A stretch of 64,000 nt of DNA, taken from assembly GCA_004352715.1 (NCBI GenBank), contig SCFE01000077.1, forward strand, positions 1,692,729 through 1,756,728, written 5' to 3'. The notes below the pieces were generated by a model that worked only from the letters and a program-made list of their open reading frames with translations, was not told the DNA's origin and did no database searches. This stretch comes from Hofstenia miamia. Its lineage: Eukaryota > Xenacoelomorpha > Acoela. A program made the position numbers and the translations under genes. Below, in pieces: positions 34,241-44,471 of this stretch; the stretch's first letter is position 1, and every line of letters begins with the position of its first letter.

Positions 34241-35438
34241 TTGAACTACAACTCAAATATGCCTTTAAATTACAAAATATCATTAAATAAAGGATGTATT
34301 CATCGAATATTTGAAAATTGCAGCACATATAGAACAATTAACCAAGAAATAGGAAAACTTAAGATTGAATTAAAGAAGAATGAATATCCAAATAATTTCA
34401 TAGATGGATATATTAAGAAATCATTAGAAGACATTTTAATTAAGAAGAAAAGATCAAAAAACAATCAAACTAATTATGAACATTGTTTTAAGATCGAATA
34501 TAGAAGACTCGACACTGAAAACATAATCAAAGAGTTCAGAAAAGTATCAGTAATTAAAGAAAAAGTGAGATTTCTATATAACAATCATAAACTAAGAACG
34601 AAATTGCAATTAAAATCTACAACTGAAGAAACCAATAAGTCAAATATAATTTATNGCTATATGGATGATATATTTGCATTAGTAAAAAATGAAGAAACAT
34701 CAGAGAACATACTTACAAAATTGAATTTAATTGACAAGACTATTCAGTTTACAAAGGAGATTGAAACTGAGAACAAATTTCATTTTATGAATGTACAAAT
34801 ATTCAGAAAAGATAACAAATTTGAAACTGGAATCTATTATAAACCAACAGACACAGGATTGTAATTGAACTACAACTCAAATATGCCTTTAAATTACAAA
34901 ATATCATTAAATAAAGGATGTATTCATCGAATATTTGAAAATTGCAGCACATATAGAACAATTAACCAAGAAATAGGAAAACTTAAGATTGAATTAAAGA
35001 AGAATGAATATCCAAATAATTTCATAGATGGATATATTAAGAAATCATTAGAAGACATTTTAATTAAGAAGAAAAGATCAAAAAACAATCAAACTAATTA
35101 TGAACATTGTTTTAAGATCGAATATAGAAGACTCGACACTGAAAACATAATCAAAGAGTTCAGAAAAGTATCAATAATTAAAGAAAAAGTGAGATTTCTA
35201 TATAACAATCATAAACTAAGAACGAAATTGCAATTAAAATCTACAACTGAAGAAACCAATAAGTCAAATATAATTTATAAAATAAAATGCACCTGTGGTG
35301 AAGATTATATTGGTTTTTCTAGTAAGCAACTATCAAGAAGAACTAAAGAACATGAGACCAGTTCTAATATATCTAATCATCTAATTAAGTGCGGACTAAA
35401 TTTTGAAACAAAAATATGACATCAGACGTCAAAATCAT
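34241..35438 (+). pseudogene. Penelope-like linker and GIY-YIG endonuclease
   Basis: After the premature stop the frame resumes with NMPLNYKISLNKGCIHRIFE and runs to YKIKCTCGEDYIGFSSKQLS, then RRTKEHE. This is the GIY-YIG nuclease domain that defines canonical Penelope elements, with CxC before DYIG and the Arg and His-Glu motif. The stretch from YMDDIF to NIIY is present twice, at 34,017-34,654 and 34,656-35,278, joined by a single N at 34,655 and almost identical. That looks like an assembly duplication. The coding sequence is interrupted near 35,438. Confidence 0.9.
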
Positions 35439-36165
35439 CGGTATTCTTTAAAATTTTTACATCATAACTTAGTCCACAATTTTTAAGGTGTTTTGAAATG
35501 GTTGAATTAGTTTCATGTTCTTTTGTTCTTCTGCTTAGTTGACGACCACAATATCCAATATAATCCTCACCACAGGTGCATTGAATCTTATAAATTACAT
35601 TAGATTTATCGGACATGCTAGTTGTTGATTTAAGGCCAAGCTTTGCATTAAGTTTGTGGATCTTGTAAACAAATCTTACTTTTTCTTTAATTAATTCGAT
35701 CTTTTTCATTTGATGTATTAGATTTGTTGTATGTATTCCTCGATAGTGGATTTTAAATACATGTTCAAAGTTTTGTGAATACTTTCTTTCTTTGTCATTC
35801 GTGACTATTTCTGAAATTGCTTCTTTGATATATTTATCAATAACATTGTTTGGATATTCATTTTTCCTTAAGTCTGCCTTCAATTTGATAATTTCTTGAT
35901 GTATGCTGTCATAAGAGCTTGCAATATCGAATATCCTATATATTGATCCTTTAATTAAGGATATTTTGAAAGATCTTGGACAATTTGAATTAAAATTAAA
36001 GAATGGGCCGGTATCTGATGGTTTCTTGTAATTCCAGTTACAAAAGATGTTGAGTCCCTCATTATTTTAACATTTAAGAAATTAAAATTGTTATTTTCCT
36101 CTTTTCCATTGTGAATTTGATGTTATTATCAATTGAATTGAGCTTAGTTAACATTTTTTCTGAAA
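35422..36165 (-). pseudogene. Inverted Penelope-like fragment (RT end to GIY-YIG)
   Basis: On the minus strand from about 36,160: MLTKLNSIDNNIKFTMEK, FLNVKIMRDSTSF and SFKISLIKGSIYRIFDIA. The long frame at 35,422-35,883 then includes SNVIYKIQCTCGEDYIGYCG and RQLSRRTKEHET. It is clearly diverged from the plus-strand copy, so it is a different family member and not a simple inversion of the host element. It sits between codons of the plus-strand element, tail to tail with its GIY-YIG part. Confidence 0.88.
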
Positions 36166-36335
36166 GCATTTTAATAAGATCATTTCAACCAAGTCTAAAT
36201 ACGAAAGAAGATTACATACATAAACTTGTTACCAATAATTAAGATTTAGTGAAATAAAATATTGCTATAAAATCAAGTAAATTTAGAGGGAATTATTTGT
36301 AAAACTGACGATGACTTTGTAAATCGAAATATATT
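36162..36335 (+). pseudogene. C-terminal codons and 3' UTR of the plus-strand Penelope
   Basis: ESILIRSFQPSLNTKEDYIH continues the C-terminal tail (compare ESIFIKSLNTKEDY at 29.7 kb), with a stop at 36,240-36,242. The UTR carries ACTGACGATGACTTTGTAA followed by ATCGAAATAT, conserved with the 29.8-kb remnant. CTGANGA...GAAA is the core pattern of hammerhead ribozymes, which are known from Penelope-like elements, but I cannot confirm the fold. Confidence 0.7.
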
Positions 36336-36530
36336 TGAATGTTTTTGTTAAAATTATTAAAAATCCTTAAAAATGCTAAATCATAAATTGCTTTAAAAAG
36401 GAATAGTATAAATAGGTCAGAACGTAAAATTTTAACGTGCTAGACAGGAGAAAATTATATTAGACTTTTTAATGTAAACCACGAGTTTCTCAATGGAATT
36501 AATAATTTGTAGCAATGCTTAAACACATGT

Positions 36531-37946
36531 CCGGTCTTTTACTTAAATAGAGTACGGAAGCTTTCTTGATTAAATGAGGCGCACAAACAAAAAGTTGTGT
36601 CCGCGCTTTTTTGCGAGCATTTAATTCATTTATTACGATTTTATTTTTCACAGGGAAACAATTTAACCGGACATTATTAGTTACATAGCTGATTTCACAA
36701 GGTACTTTCAAAACGGTCTTTTTCCTTCAGATTGCGTGATTGTGTATCTTCCTGGTAGGTTTGATATATAAGAATACAATGGATATAATTCAACCAAAAA
36801 GTTGTGAATGCAAATATTTTTGTTGTGGACTTTATAATTACATAGAAAGTTGTGCGCAAAATTGTATGTGTGTACACTACATAAGTGACGTTGATGAGTC
36901 AATAAGAAGATAAATAATTTTGTTATTTATTTAAACTAAAAAAATGGTAAGACATATTATAATTATAAAACCCCAGCAAATACAAACATTGGAAATTGTG
37001 ATTTTGATTACAGAATTTATGAATTTCAATTATAGATCTATTGAGCAAACAATTTCAATTTCCGTTACAGTCGACTAAACAGTTCATTTCAGTTTTTAGC
37101 AGTTGGTGCGGCTTATGTTATTTTCTAAATAAAACAACGTGCGTATTCCAAATACTCCTAAATTTAAAAATACACTAACATTCATACAGTTATTACCAAG
37201 GCTGACAAAAATTAACTCATTAACGTTGTAATGACAATTAACATGTGAGTTAAAATAGTTCTTACAAGTTAAAATTAATGTATTTAAATAGAATTGCATT
37301 GTAAAATTTTAATGCAAAAATATATCTATTGATGATCACAGTAAAAAATGGTTTCTATTATTATGTAAACTAAAAGGCATAATTTACGACGAAATCAAGA
37401 CCAAAATAAACGTTACAATTAACTAATTCTTGCAATAATATCCGAATGTCGAAGGTACACAAACGTAAACATACTTTTATGACCTTACTACACGAAAGAG
37501 TATTTTTGTTGAATTTTCAATTACATGGAAATTAACGTACATTAAAGTGTTAACATGTAAAAATTTAACGCGTTAACGTGTTTAGGAACATTTTGACTTC
37601 CTCTCAGTCATTTGCAAATAAACTATTTTCATACAATCCATCAACATTTTGCATTGCATTTCAGATTAAAACATTTTTGTTTCAATTAAGAAAAATATTC
37701 CACTTCAGTTTCAATGGAATATTTTTTCCGTAAAATTCAGTAAATATTGATTCAGTTACATTTCGCAACACTAGACATTGTAAAAATAATTTATTCGAAA
37801 TAATAAATTAGTTCCCATTGGGTAACAATCGACTGAAAAATATATTAAATTGTAACATTGATAAATTCTAATAAAACTTTTCAAGTACAAACTAAAGCAG
37901 CAAGGTAACACGCAAGTAAAAAAGAGTTGATAGAAGGATCCTTCGA
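36531..37946. other. AT-rich noncoding DNA
   Basis: Short open frames only. On the minus strand an AATAAA polyadenylation-type signal near 37,790 could serve the terminal exon at 37,947-38,042. Confidence 0.4.
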
Positions 37947-38042
37947 CTAAAGATCTAATTGTCCGAAGGCTTCCCGGCAGTACTTGGTGTAAACACTCGG
38001 TGGATGGTCCTGGCGTTTGATGTACTGTACAGCATCCGATAA
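37947..38042 (-). CDS. Candidate last coding exon of an unidentified gene
   Basis: On the minus strand an acceptor (CATTTCATTCGCAG) is followed by 31 open codons in phase 0 and a TAG stop at 37,947-37,949. The peptide includes LSDAVQYIKRQDHPPSVYTK and YCREAFGQLDL, which looks like genuine conserved protein and is GC-richer than its flanks. AATAAA-like signals follow within about 200 bases on the same strand. I could not find the preceding exon; a piggyBac element lies upstream at 38.9 kb. The family is not recognised. Confidence 0.5.
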   Translation of the reverse strand, partial: LSDAVQYIKRQDHPPSVYTKYCREAFGQLDL

Positions 38043-38886
38043 CTGCGAATGAAATGCGTTGTGATATGCAATATTAAATGCATCTAAATAATTTGCTTTA
38101 TTTACAAATTTAGTACTGCATTCTGTGAACGCGTTAACGTGTTAATTATGTGCGGGTACAGGTTGGCTTTCCAAACTATATGTAACTCAATTAAGTCCCT
38201 AAAAATAAACAGATAGAATAATAAGAAAATTTATTTACAATAAGCGTTAATTTTGTGCAAAAATAAATGCGCACATTTTAAAATTTATTAGTACAATAAA
38301 AGAAAAAATTTCGGCAAGATGGGTAGACAAAATTTTTTCCTGACAGGCGGGTAAGGCACTAAACTTAAACTGCACATTGTATCTTTAAAGTCACAAACCG
38401 TTTTCTCCACACTTTCAAACAGTTTCCTCAAAGCATACTAAGAAAGTTAGGAATCTTGAAGATTTGGAAAAATCGTTGGTTAAGTGTGCTTTCCTGTTGT
38501 GGCGAAAATTTGTGATAAAAAATATTCCTGTTTGACATAAATGACCTTTTTTCAATCTAATGTTTGGAATTGTTCAGATAATAAAGCGATTACGACCCAT
38601 TGCATCAAAAAGTAGTTTCAATTATTGTGTTTTTTGTAAATCTCCCTAGTTCAGTTCAGGCGCGACGTGAACAAAGCTAAACACTTCAGGCAAAGGAGCG
38701 CCAGTAGGGTTCGCGAGCGAGCTCAAACTATGCATGAAAATGAAAGAGAAGATAACTGCCTCTCAAATGATGTTTTCAGATTTTAGAACCTTCATTATTA
38801 AGAGAGTTATGAATGTATGAATGTATATTTTTTTATAGAAAGCATCCAAAAACGTAAAAAAACGTTACCCGCATCACTAATGTCTA
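38043..38886. other. Noncoding DNA, nothing recognised
   Basis: Possibly an intron of the gene whose last exon lies at 37,947-38,042. No upstream exon with agreeing phase was found. Confidence 0.35.
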
Positions 38887-38890
38887 TTAA

Positions 38891-39897
38891 CACTAGAAAG
38901 ACGTAGCGGTCAAAATTGACCGCTTTTGAATTTTGAAGTTCAATAGAATGAGAACAAATTGCAGCAATAAACTGAAATTCACTGACTTTTATTTATTATC
39001 ACAAAACAATCACAAAATAAAGTTGTTACAACAGCCCACTTTCTTTGAATTGACATACCTATATATAAAGACGAAGTGGCCAAAGTGACCGCTGAACAAA
39101 TTTGTACCAGATCATCTTCTCTCTTCTTATATAGTGAGATTGATGGTACATTCACATACAGTCGTTTGTTATTTATTCACTGAAGCGCAGGAGTTGCAAC
39201 GTAAAATTGGCTGAACTGCTATCCCTGCTTAATTGTAGTTGTATATTTCCTTAGCACTCTCCGCAACACAGTGTCAGTCAAACATCAGTACAGAAAATTA
39301 TTACCAGAAACTGTTGAACGCTACAACAGTACAAAAAGTGGTGTAGACACATTGCCCCAAATGGTAAGATACCATTCTGCAAAGTAAGGAACACGACACT
39401 GGCCAATAGTTGTTTTTTCAATTTCCTCGATTTAGCAGCCCTAAATGCATGGATACTTTTTAGAGAGGTGATGGGATCAAATATATCTCGACGCAATTTT
39501 TTCATGAAACTTATTAGTTCACTCTCCAGATATGACGAGGAAAATGTAAAGATTCAGGAGCAGGTTCAAGGTCGCCCTGCTCTTCCAAAACGGCGTCAAT
39601 GTCAAATTGGAATAAATCGTTGCGAAAACAAATCTTTTGCAATCTGCTCTCAGTCTGTTATGGAAAGCACACACATCAAAAAATGATTTACAATATTTGT
39701 ACATTTTGCAATGAATGTAATGTAATAATAGTCTAATAAATGTTTCTGTTAATTATGTATTTATTGTGCTATTAAACTTCATTAAGATCGTTGGTGTTAA
39801 GTCGTAAATTAATATAATAAATGCTCATAAATTGTTAAGCGGTCATTTTTGACCACTCCTTCTTTAATGGTAAATCGATTTTTCAGTCTTTCTAGTG
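38891..39897 (+). mobile_element. piggyBac-family deletion derivative with TTAA target sites
   Basis: TTAA at 38,887-38,890 and at 39,898-39,901 flank inverted ends CACTAGAAAGAC and its reverse, GTCTTTCTAGTG. Subterminal GCGGTCA/TGACCGC motifs occur near both ends. TTAA target duplication with C(A/C)CTAGAAAG ends is the piggyBac hallmark. At about 1,007 bases the element is much shorter than an autonomous copy and keeps only the transposase C-terminus. Confidence 0.92.
39292..39686 (+). pseudogene. piggyBac transposase, C-terminal remnant
   Basis: LLPETVERYNSTKSGVDTL corresponds to the conserved YN..KGGVD block, which contains a catalytic-core Asp. TRHWPIVVFF and DLAALNAWILFREVMGSN follow after a frame change, then ISRRNFFMKLISSLSR. 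The end is a broken cysteine-rich domain (CQIGINRCENKSFAICSQ). The N-terminal and first catalytic parts are absent, and a stop after YHSAK splits the frame. Inactive. Confidence 0.88.
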
Positions 39898-39901
39898 TTA
39901 A

Positions 39902-41648
39902 ACTTATATGCAGTAAATAATATATAACACGTTCTTCGATTCTTAGAAGTTATATGGTTAAAAAACTGAAAATTAATCAAGTTGAAACTTACAATATCAA
40001 ATGCTTTAATATCTTTCTAAGAATTCCCAAAAGAATTTATACATAATACACATTTTTAAGGCAATAACACAACTTTAGGGCTAATACGTATTAATCGCAA
40101 GATGTGTTTAAGAATCATGTTATAAAATACAACTTGGGTATAAAACATGAAGAATTACATAAGCATAATATATAACGAAATAATAATAACTTTCTTGCAT
40201 TGCTTTGGAAAAAAGGAATAATAAATGAGGAACCAACAAGTGCACTAATATCAAACAGTAGAGTTTTGCTAAATATTTCAATATCAGGGGATTTGTGTAA
40301 AACTACGCTTGTTTGAAATTTTAAAAGTTTGGTGGTACTCACCTCTCCTCAAATTTCATTATTTTTCATCAATCAGCACAACTTCTAATTTTTCCAAAAG
40401 TATAAGACTAGAAACTTACAAAATGAGTTAAATATCAAATATATTTCATGTAAGAAAAAAATTTATTTCTTGAAATACAAAGAAAATTGGGATTTTATTA
40501 AACCATGATGTTTTTCATAAATATTATATCTATATATTTAGATGAAATTCTGAGTTAGAAATTATTTGCTCTTCCATAAGATGATAACAATATTTATCAA
40601 AAGAATATAAAAAATTCGCTTACCAATGCAAATACGGTTTTTACCCAATGCCACTATTGCCAAAAACAGCATCTCGCGATACAAGTTCCTAAAGTTGAAG
40701 CATAAATTCCCAAAAGTAACCTTAGGTTAACAATACTTTAGATAATTAGTGTGCTATAACCAAAATATATGATCATAATCAATAGGGTTGGACAGGACCG
40801 GAGATTATATCAGATGAGGAGAATGCATCCTCCCACAGCAATTTGGGAAGTAAAACCTCTCTTATCCGTTAAGAAAACACATAGATATAAACAATGGTTA
40901 TGCAAAAGGAAAAATAGTGTGTCTATTTTGAACAATTTTCTCAGATAATTAAACAAAATGGCTATAAAAAATTCGAAATTTTGCTTGAAATCTAATAATT
41001 CTTTTTCAATACACTAAAATCGTTAAGGTTTTTACAGCTAAGCATGTTTTTAATGTTTTTAGTCCTTTTGTAAGGTTTAGTTTCTTACCATATTTTAAAA
41101 TTGTATCCTCTTTTATATTAACTTCTGTAGATATTGAATGACTAATACTTGAAAGACGTAAGCCGAAGGAGTCAAAATATATTTTTAATAATGGTGACAA
41201 AATTAAAAAAAGCTTTCCTGAAATAGGAACAGAAAACATATTTATAGACACAAAGATTGGCTTTGGTAGTGCTTGTGTACAAGATTATTCTAAACTAACC
41301 AAACTCAAACTATGCATGTATAACAAAAATCTTTATTAATTGTCTTCGTTGATTTAGCTGGTTTAAGAAACTGCTCGAACAAATCTATTCCCATACGATG
41401 CTATTATTCTGTTCGTTACTTTGAAATATCTCAATTTTTTTTATCATTTTATGTTTTTTCATGTGACAGAGTTGATTATTTTGCAGTTTTTAATGGTCAA
41501 AGTAATATTACAGCGCACACATAGGGTTTATATTATTTGAGATATCAGGATGAATTTGTGATGACCCTTTTTGGACTCCCTGAGGAAAAATGTTTTCCTT
41601 GCGTCTTTACCAGACTTTAAATATTTACATTGAAAAGCTTACAGGGAG
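39902..41648. other. Mostly noncoding DNA
   Basis: AT-rich. Minus-strand frames at 40,115-40,342 and 41,006-41,251 have no recognisable motif and biased composition, so they are not called. Confidence 0.45.
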
Positions 41649-41720
41649 TTAACACTAGAAGGCCAGAGCAGTGGTGGCTCGTGCATGTAAAAGCTAGGCA
41701 AGCAAATAATATTTAAGTAA
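41649..41720 (+). mobile_element. Solo transposon termini: TTAA-CACTAGAAGG and hAT-like CAGTGG
   Basis: TTAA followed by CACTAGAAGG (41,649-41,662) is like the end of the 38.9-kb piggyBac element. CAGTGGTGGCTCGTGCATG from 41,669 resembles ends of ZBED-type hAT elements. I found no partner ends. Confidence 0.4.
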
Positions 41721-41928
41721 CAATGAAAATAAAATATATATATACATATATATATATGTGAAATCCCTGAAACGATTTTTTTCAGAAAAAATTTTGTAAT
41801 ATTACTATTAAAAAAGATTAGTAATTAACTTCATTTAATAAAACATTTTCAAGAAAAATTGCTAATAATTTTTGTAGTTTTTTTCTCCGCTAATCGGTTG
41901 TTCTTGAATTTGTTAAAATTCCCTTTAA

Positions 41929-42906
41929 CCCTATTCCAGTTGGGTTTTTTATGTACGATAAACAGGTGGGGGGGGGGGGGGGGGGGGGGNNNNNNNNNNN
42001 NNNNNNNNNNNNNNNNNNNNNNNNNNNNNNNNNNNNNNNNNNNNNNNNNNNNNNNNNNNNNNNNNNNNNNNNNNNNNNNNNNNNNNNNNNNNNNNNNNNN
42101 NNNNNNNNNNNNNNNNNNNNNNNNNNNNNNNNNNNNNNNNNNNNNNNNNNNNNNNNNNNNNNNNNNNNNNNNNNNNNNNNNNNNNNNNNNNNNNNNNNNN
42201 NNNNNNNNNNNNNNNNNNNCCCCCCCGTCTAGAACGCTCATTTCTTAACGAAATTCGATAAAACTTTGTAGGGTTGTAGTATGACATGTTACCATCAAGA
42301 AAAAATAGGTACCATCGTTTTTGGTCACGTGGTCATGTGATGACGTTTCATTTTATGTCGACATGACAGATTTTCTCGGATATTAGCATTTTTGCAACGA
42401 AAATTGCATCTTATACATATTTTTTGATGTATATTGGATACTTATAACAATTAGTTTCCAAACATCATTTGGTTAAAATTTGAACAGATTTTGAGAATTA
42501 TTTATTGCGAAAATTGAAAATATGACGTCATCGCGGGTCGTAAAATAGACTTTTTACCACATTTTTCATTTTTTGAACCACAAATTGATACAAAAACAAA
42601 AAGGAAAGTTTTTTTCATTGATTTGTGTTACCTTAGACACAATACATTGGAAAACCTACGTCTCAAAGCTTATAGAGACAAAAATATTGTGCTATAGCCT
42701 CAAAAAACTAGGTATTTTACCGTTTTTTTACCGAAATTTTGCCAATAGACTTCCGGAAAATGCTTACAGAGGAAAAAGTACAGGTCCTTTTGACTCAAAA
42801 TTTTCAGGGATTGGTTATAGATAAATTTTGTTCACTGAGTCGAAAAATTTAATTGTGTAATGGGGTCTTAAAAAAGTTATAAAAAATCCCCCCAACTGTA
42901 ATAGGG
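41929..42906. mobile_element. TTAA-flanked inverted-repeat element (piggyBac-like MITE)
   Basis: TTAA (41,925-41,928) is followed by CCCTATTCCAGTTGGG. The other end reads CCCAACTGTAATAGGG followed by TTAA (42,907-42,910). The termini differ at one position. CCCTA starts and TTAA targets point to piggyBac-like mobilisation. No transposase is visible. Inside, a run of about 23 G leads into a 230-N gap that ends in CCCCCC. Confidence 0.8.
41990..42219. other. Assembly gap (230 N) between poly-G and poly-C
   Basis: The left border is a long G run and the right border a C run. Such homopolymers stop sequencing, and the opposite polarity hints at an inverted arrangement or a misjoined read. Confidence 0.97.
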
Positions 42907-42910
42907 TTAA

Positions 42911-43330
42911 ACAGAAAATAGTCGTTCTGCAGAAAATCTAACAGATTGTATTAAATCAAATATTTACACATTTCAGGTAAAGCAGTCAAAAATCATGCAT
43001 TTCAAAATACGAATTTTGTCGATTTACAATTGAAGCCGACTTGAGATTAATTACAAAGTTTTAGAACATGAGAAAAGAAATTTAGAACAGAAAATGGCAG
43101 CTGAAAGAAATCACATTTGAATTGATCAAAGTTTTTAAAATTAAATAATTCTATAAAACGGCATTTACATAGGGATGTGAGTGCATATGACGGTAATTTA
43201 TTTCAAAAAATATCACTCCTAAATTATCCAAGTTACATTTGATTTTCCAATAAATTGGTTGCACATTAGTAGAAAAAATTCGTCTTTTATTAACAATTCC
43301 TATAAATTTCTAATTTCTGTCAAAGAAAAA
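42911..43330. other. Noncoding DNA, nothing recognised
   Basis: Short AT-rich segment between two piggyBac-related sequences. Confidence 0.4.
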
Positions 43331-43334
43331 CAAA

Positions 43335-43989
43335 TGGCTACCGAATTATTATTGAAGAAACTATACAAGGAATCCGTGGGATAAAAATGCGATTGAATGA
43401 GTTATAATGTGATGTATCGGATGATAATGGTTCTTTTATTGATGATGACGTGATATCTTCAAGCATTAACTCTGAATCAGATGACGTTGTTTTATCTAAC
43501 GATTCTTATAGCAATAAGAGCAGACCAAATAATTTGGTGACTAAAGACGGTACTACTTTGTTATGCACGTGGAGTTTTAGCCAATAGGAGACCATTGAAA
43601 GAGCTGTGTTCTAAAAAATAGGGTCTTCCCATATTTTCTGAAACAATGCTTCAAGATCTTTTTATAGACAATGCATCACTTACGCTTTGATCATCGACCT
43701 CAGCGCCTACAGAATGACAAGTTTGTACTTGCATCTGCAATATGGGATCCATTTATTGAAAACTGACAATCATGTTACGTTCAATCCGAACAGTTGACTG
43801 TTGATGAGCAACTGTATCCCTCTAAGTGTCGCTGACCTTTTGGTTGATGTGGAGAGTATGTCTACAATGGATTTCCCTAACTGGGAAACGATCACCAAAG
43901 ACTTTCAAATCAGGCATTATTATACTATTAGTCAATCGTCTAGTACAAGTTACTTCCATACAATGAAACTAGTTGGAACAGCCGAATAA
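43335..43989 (+). pseudogene. Second piggyBac transposase remnant, frameshifted
   Basis: Acidic N-terminal-like sequence (ISSSINSESDDVVLSNDSYS) is followed, in other frames, by LRFDHRPQRLQNDKFVL and QSEQLTVDEQLYPSKCR. The latter matches the conserved VDE.L...KGR/RGR block of piggyBac transposases. Then comes GEYVYNGFP, equivalent to KY..NG.PYLG. Several frameshifts and stops show decay. It differs from the remnant at 39.3 kb. It could derive from the element whose TTAA end lies at 41,649, but the intervening sequence does not prove this. Confidence 0.75.
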
Positions 43990-44331
43990 TAAGTCTTTGA
44001 ATGAAAGTAAAAATCATGCTGTCAACTGACGCATGTGCATTGAAGTATTTAAGGTCAATTCAAATTCTGTTTAATTGTTGCCAAACAAGCCAACCACAAC
44101 TGTGATGACTTATGCAAAAATTTTGAGCAGAAACGGAATAAAGTCAAAGTAAATGATCTCAACTCCACAATACAATTCTATTAGAAGTATACACTGAACA
44201 ATCGCCATTGGAAAGATGATGGTAACCTCGATTATTCCGAGGATGAGATTGACAATATATGCAAAGGGTACTTTCAGTAAATCCAGTTGGCTTCTAAAAT
44301 GATTGATAAATTTATCGAATAATGAACTTAC

Positions 44332-44471
44332 AAAAAACTCCAAAAATAAGTCAATATCTTCTCGATAAATACTTTCAAAAATCGTCACAAGTGAGGTCAC
44401 CATAGAAGGGGTATTTAGCAAAGATAAAGCTGTACGAACAAAAATCTGATTCAATTTGAGTGAAGTAATTG
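44332..44471 (-). CDS. DENND4: DENND4 probable penultimate or last exon
   Basis: A weak acceptor (GTGCTTAG) gives an in-phase join and [20 protein letters not shown], then [16 protein letters not shown] before a strong donor GTAAGT. SIYRE...FL resembles the SIYREILFL block near the DENND4 C-terminus. Alternatively the frame reads on to a stop at 44,110, or a 38-base intron ending in CATTTTAG is removed and a frame ending in LWS follows. Which end is real is unresolved. Confidence 0.5.

Larger units (their letters stand above)
33680..36530 (+). mobile_element. Penelope-like element with an inverted Penelope insertion
   Basis: The order on the plus strand is as follows: a 5' UTR with a TATA-like box (33,680-33,832); a truncated RT (33,833-34,240 and repeats); the linker and GIY-YIG domain, ending near 35,438; about 725 bases of a second, diverged Penelope copy in reverse orientation (35,439-36,161); the remaining C-terminal codons of the first element (36,162-36,242); its 3' UTR (to about 36,330); and a second copy of the 5' UTR (36,375-36,530). 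Direct UTR repeats on both sides match the pseudo-LTR layout known for Penelope-like elements. Confidence 0.85.

Noticed and set aside
34017-35280. True tandem duplication of the Penelope RT-linker segment
   Set aside because: The two copies are almost identical, share the same premature stop and meet at a single N, so an assembly artefact is more likely.
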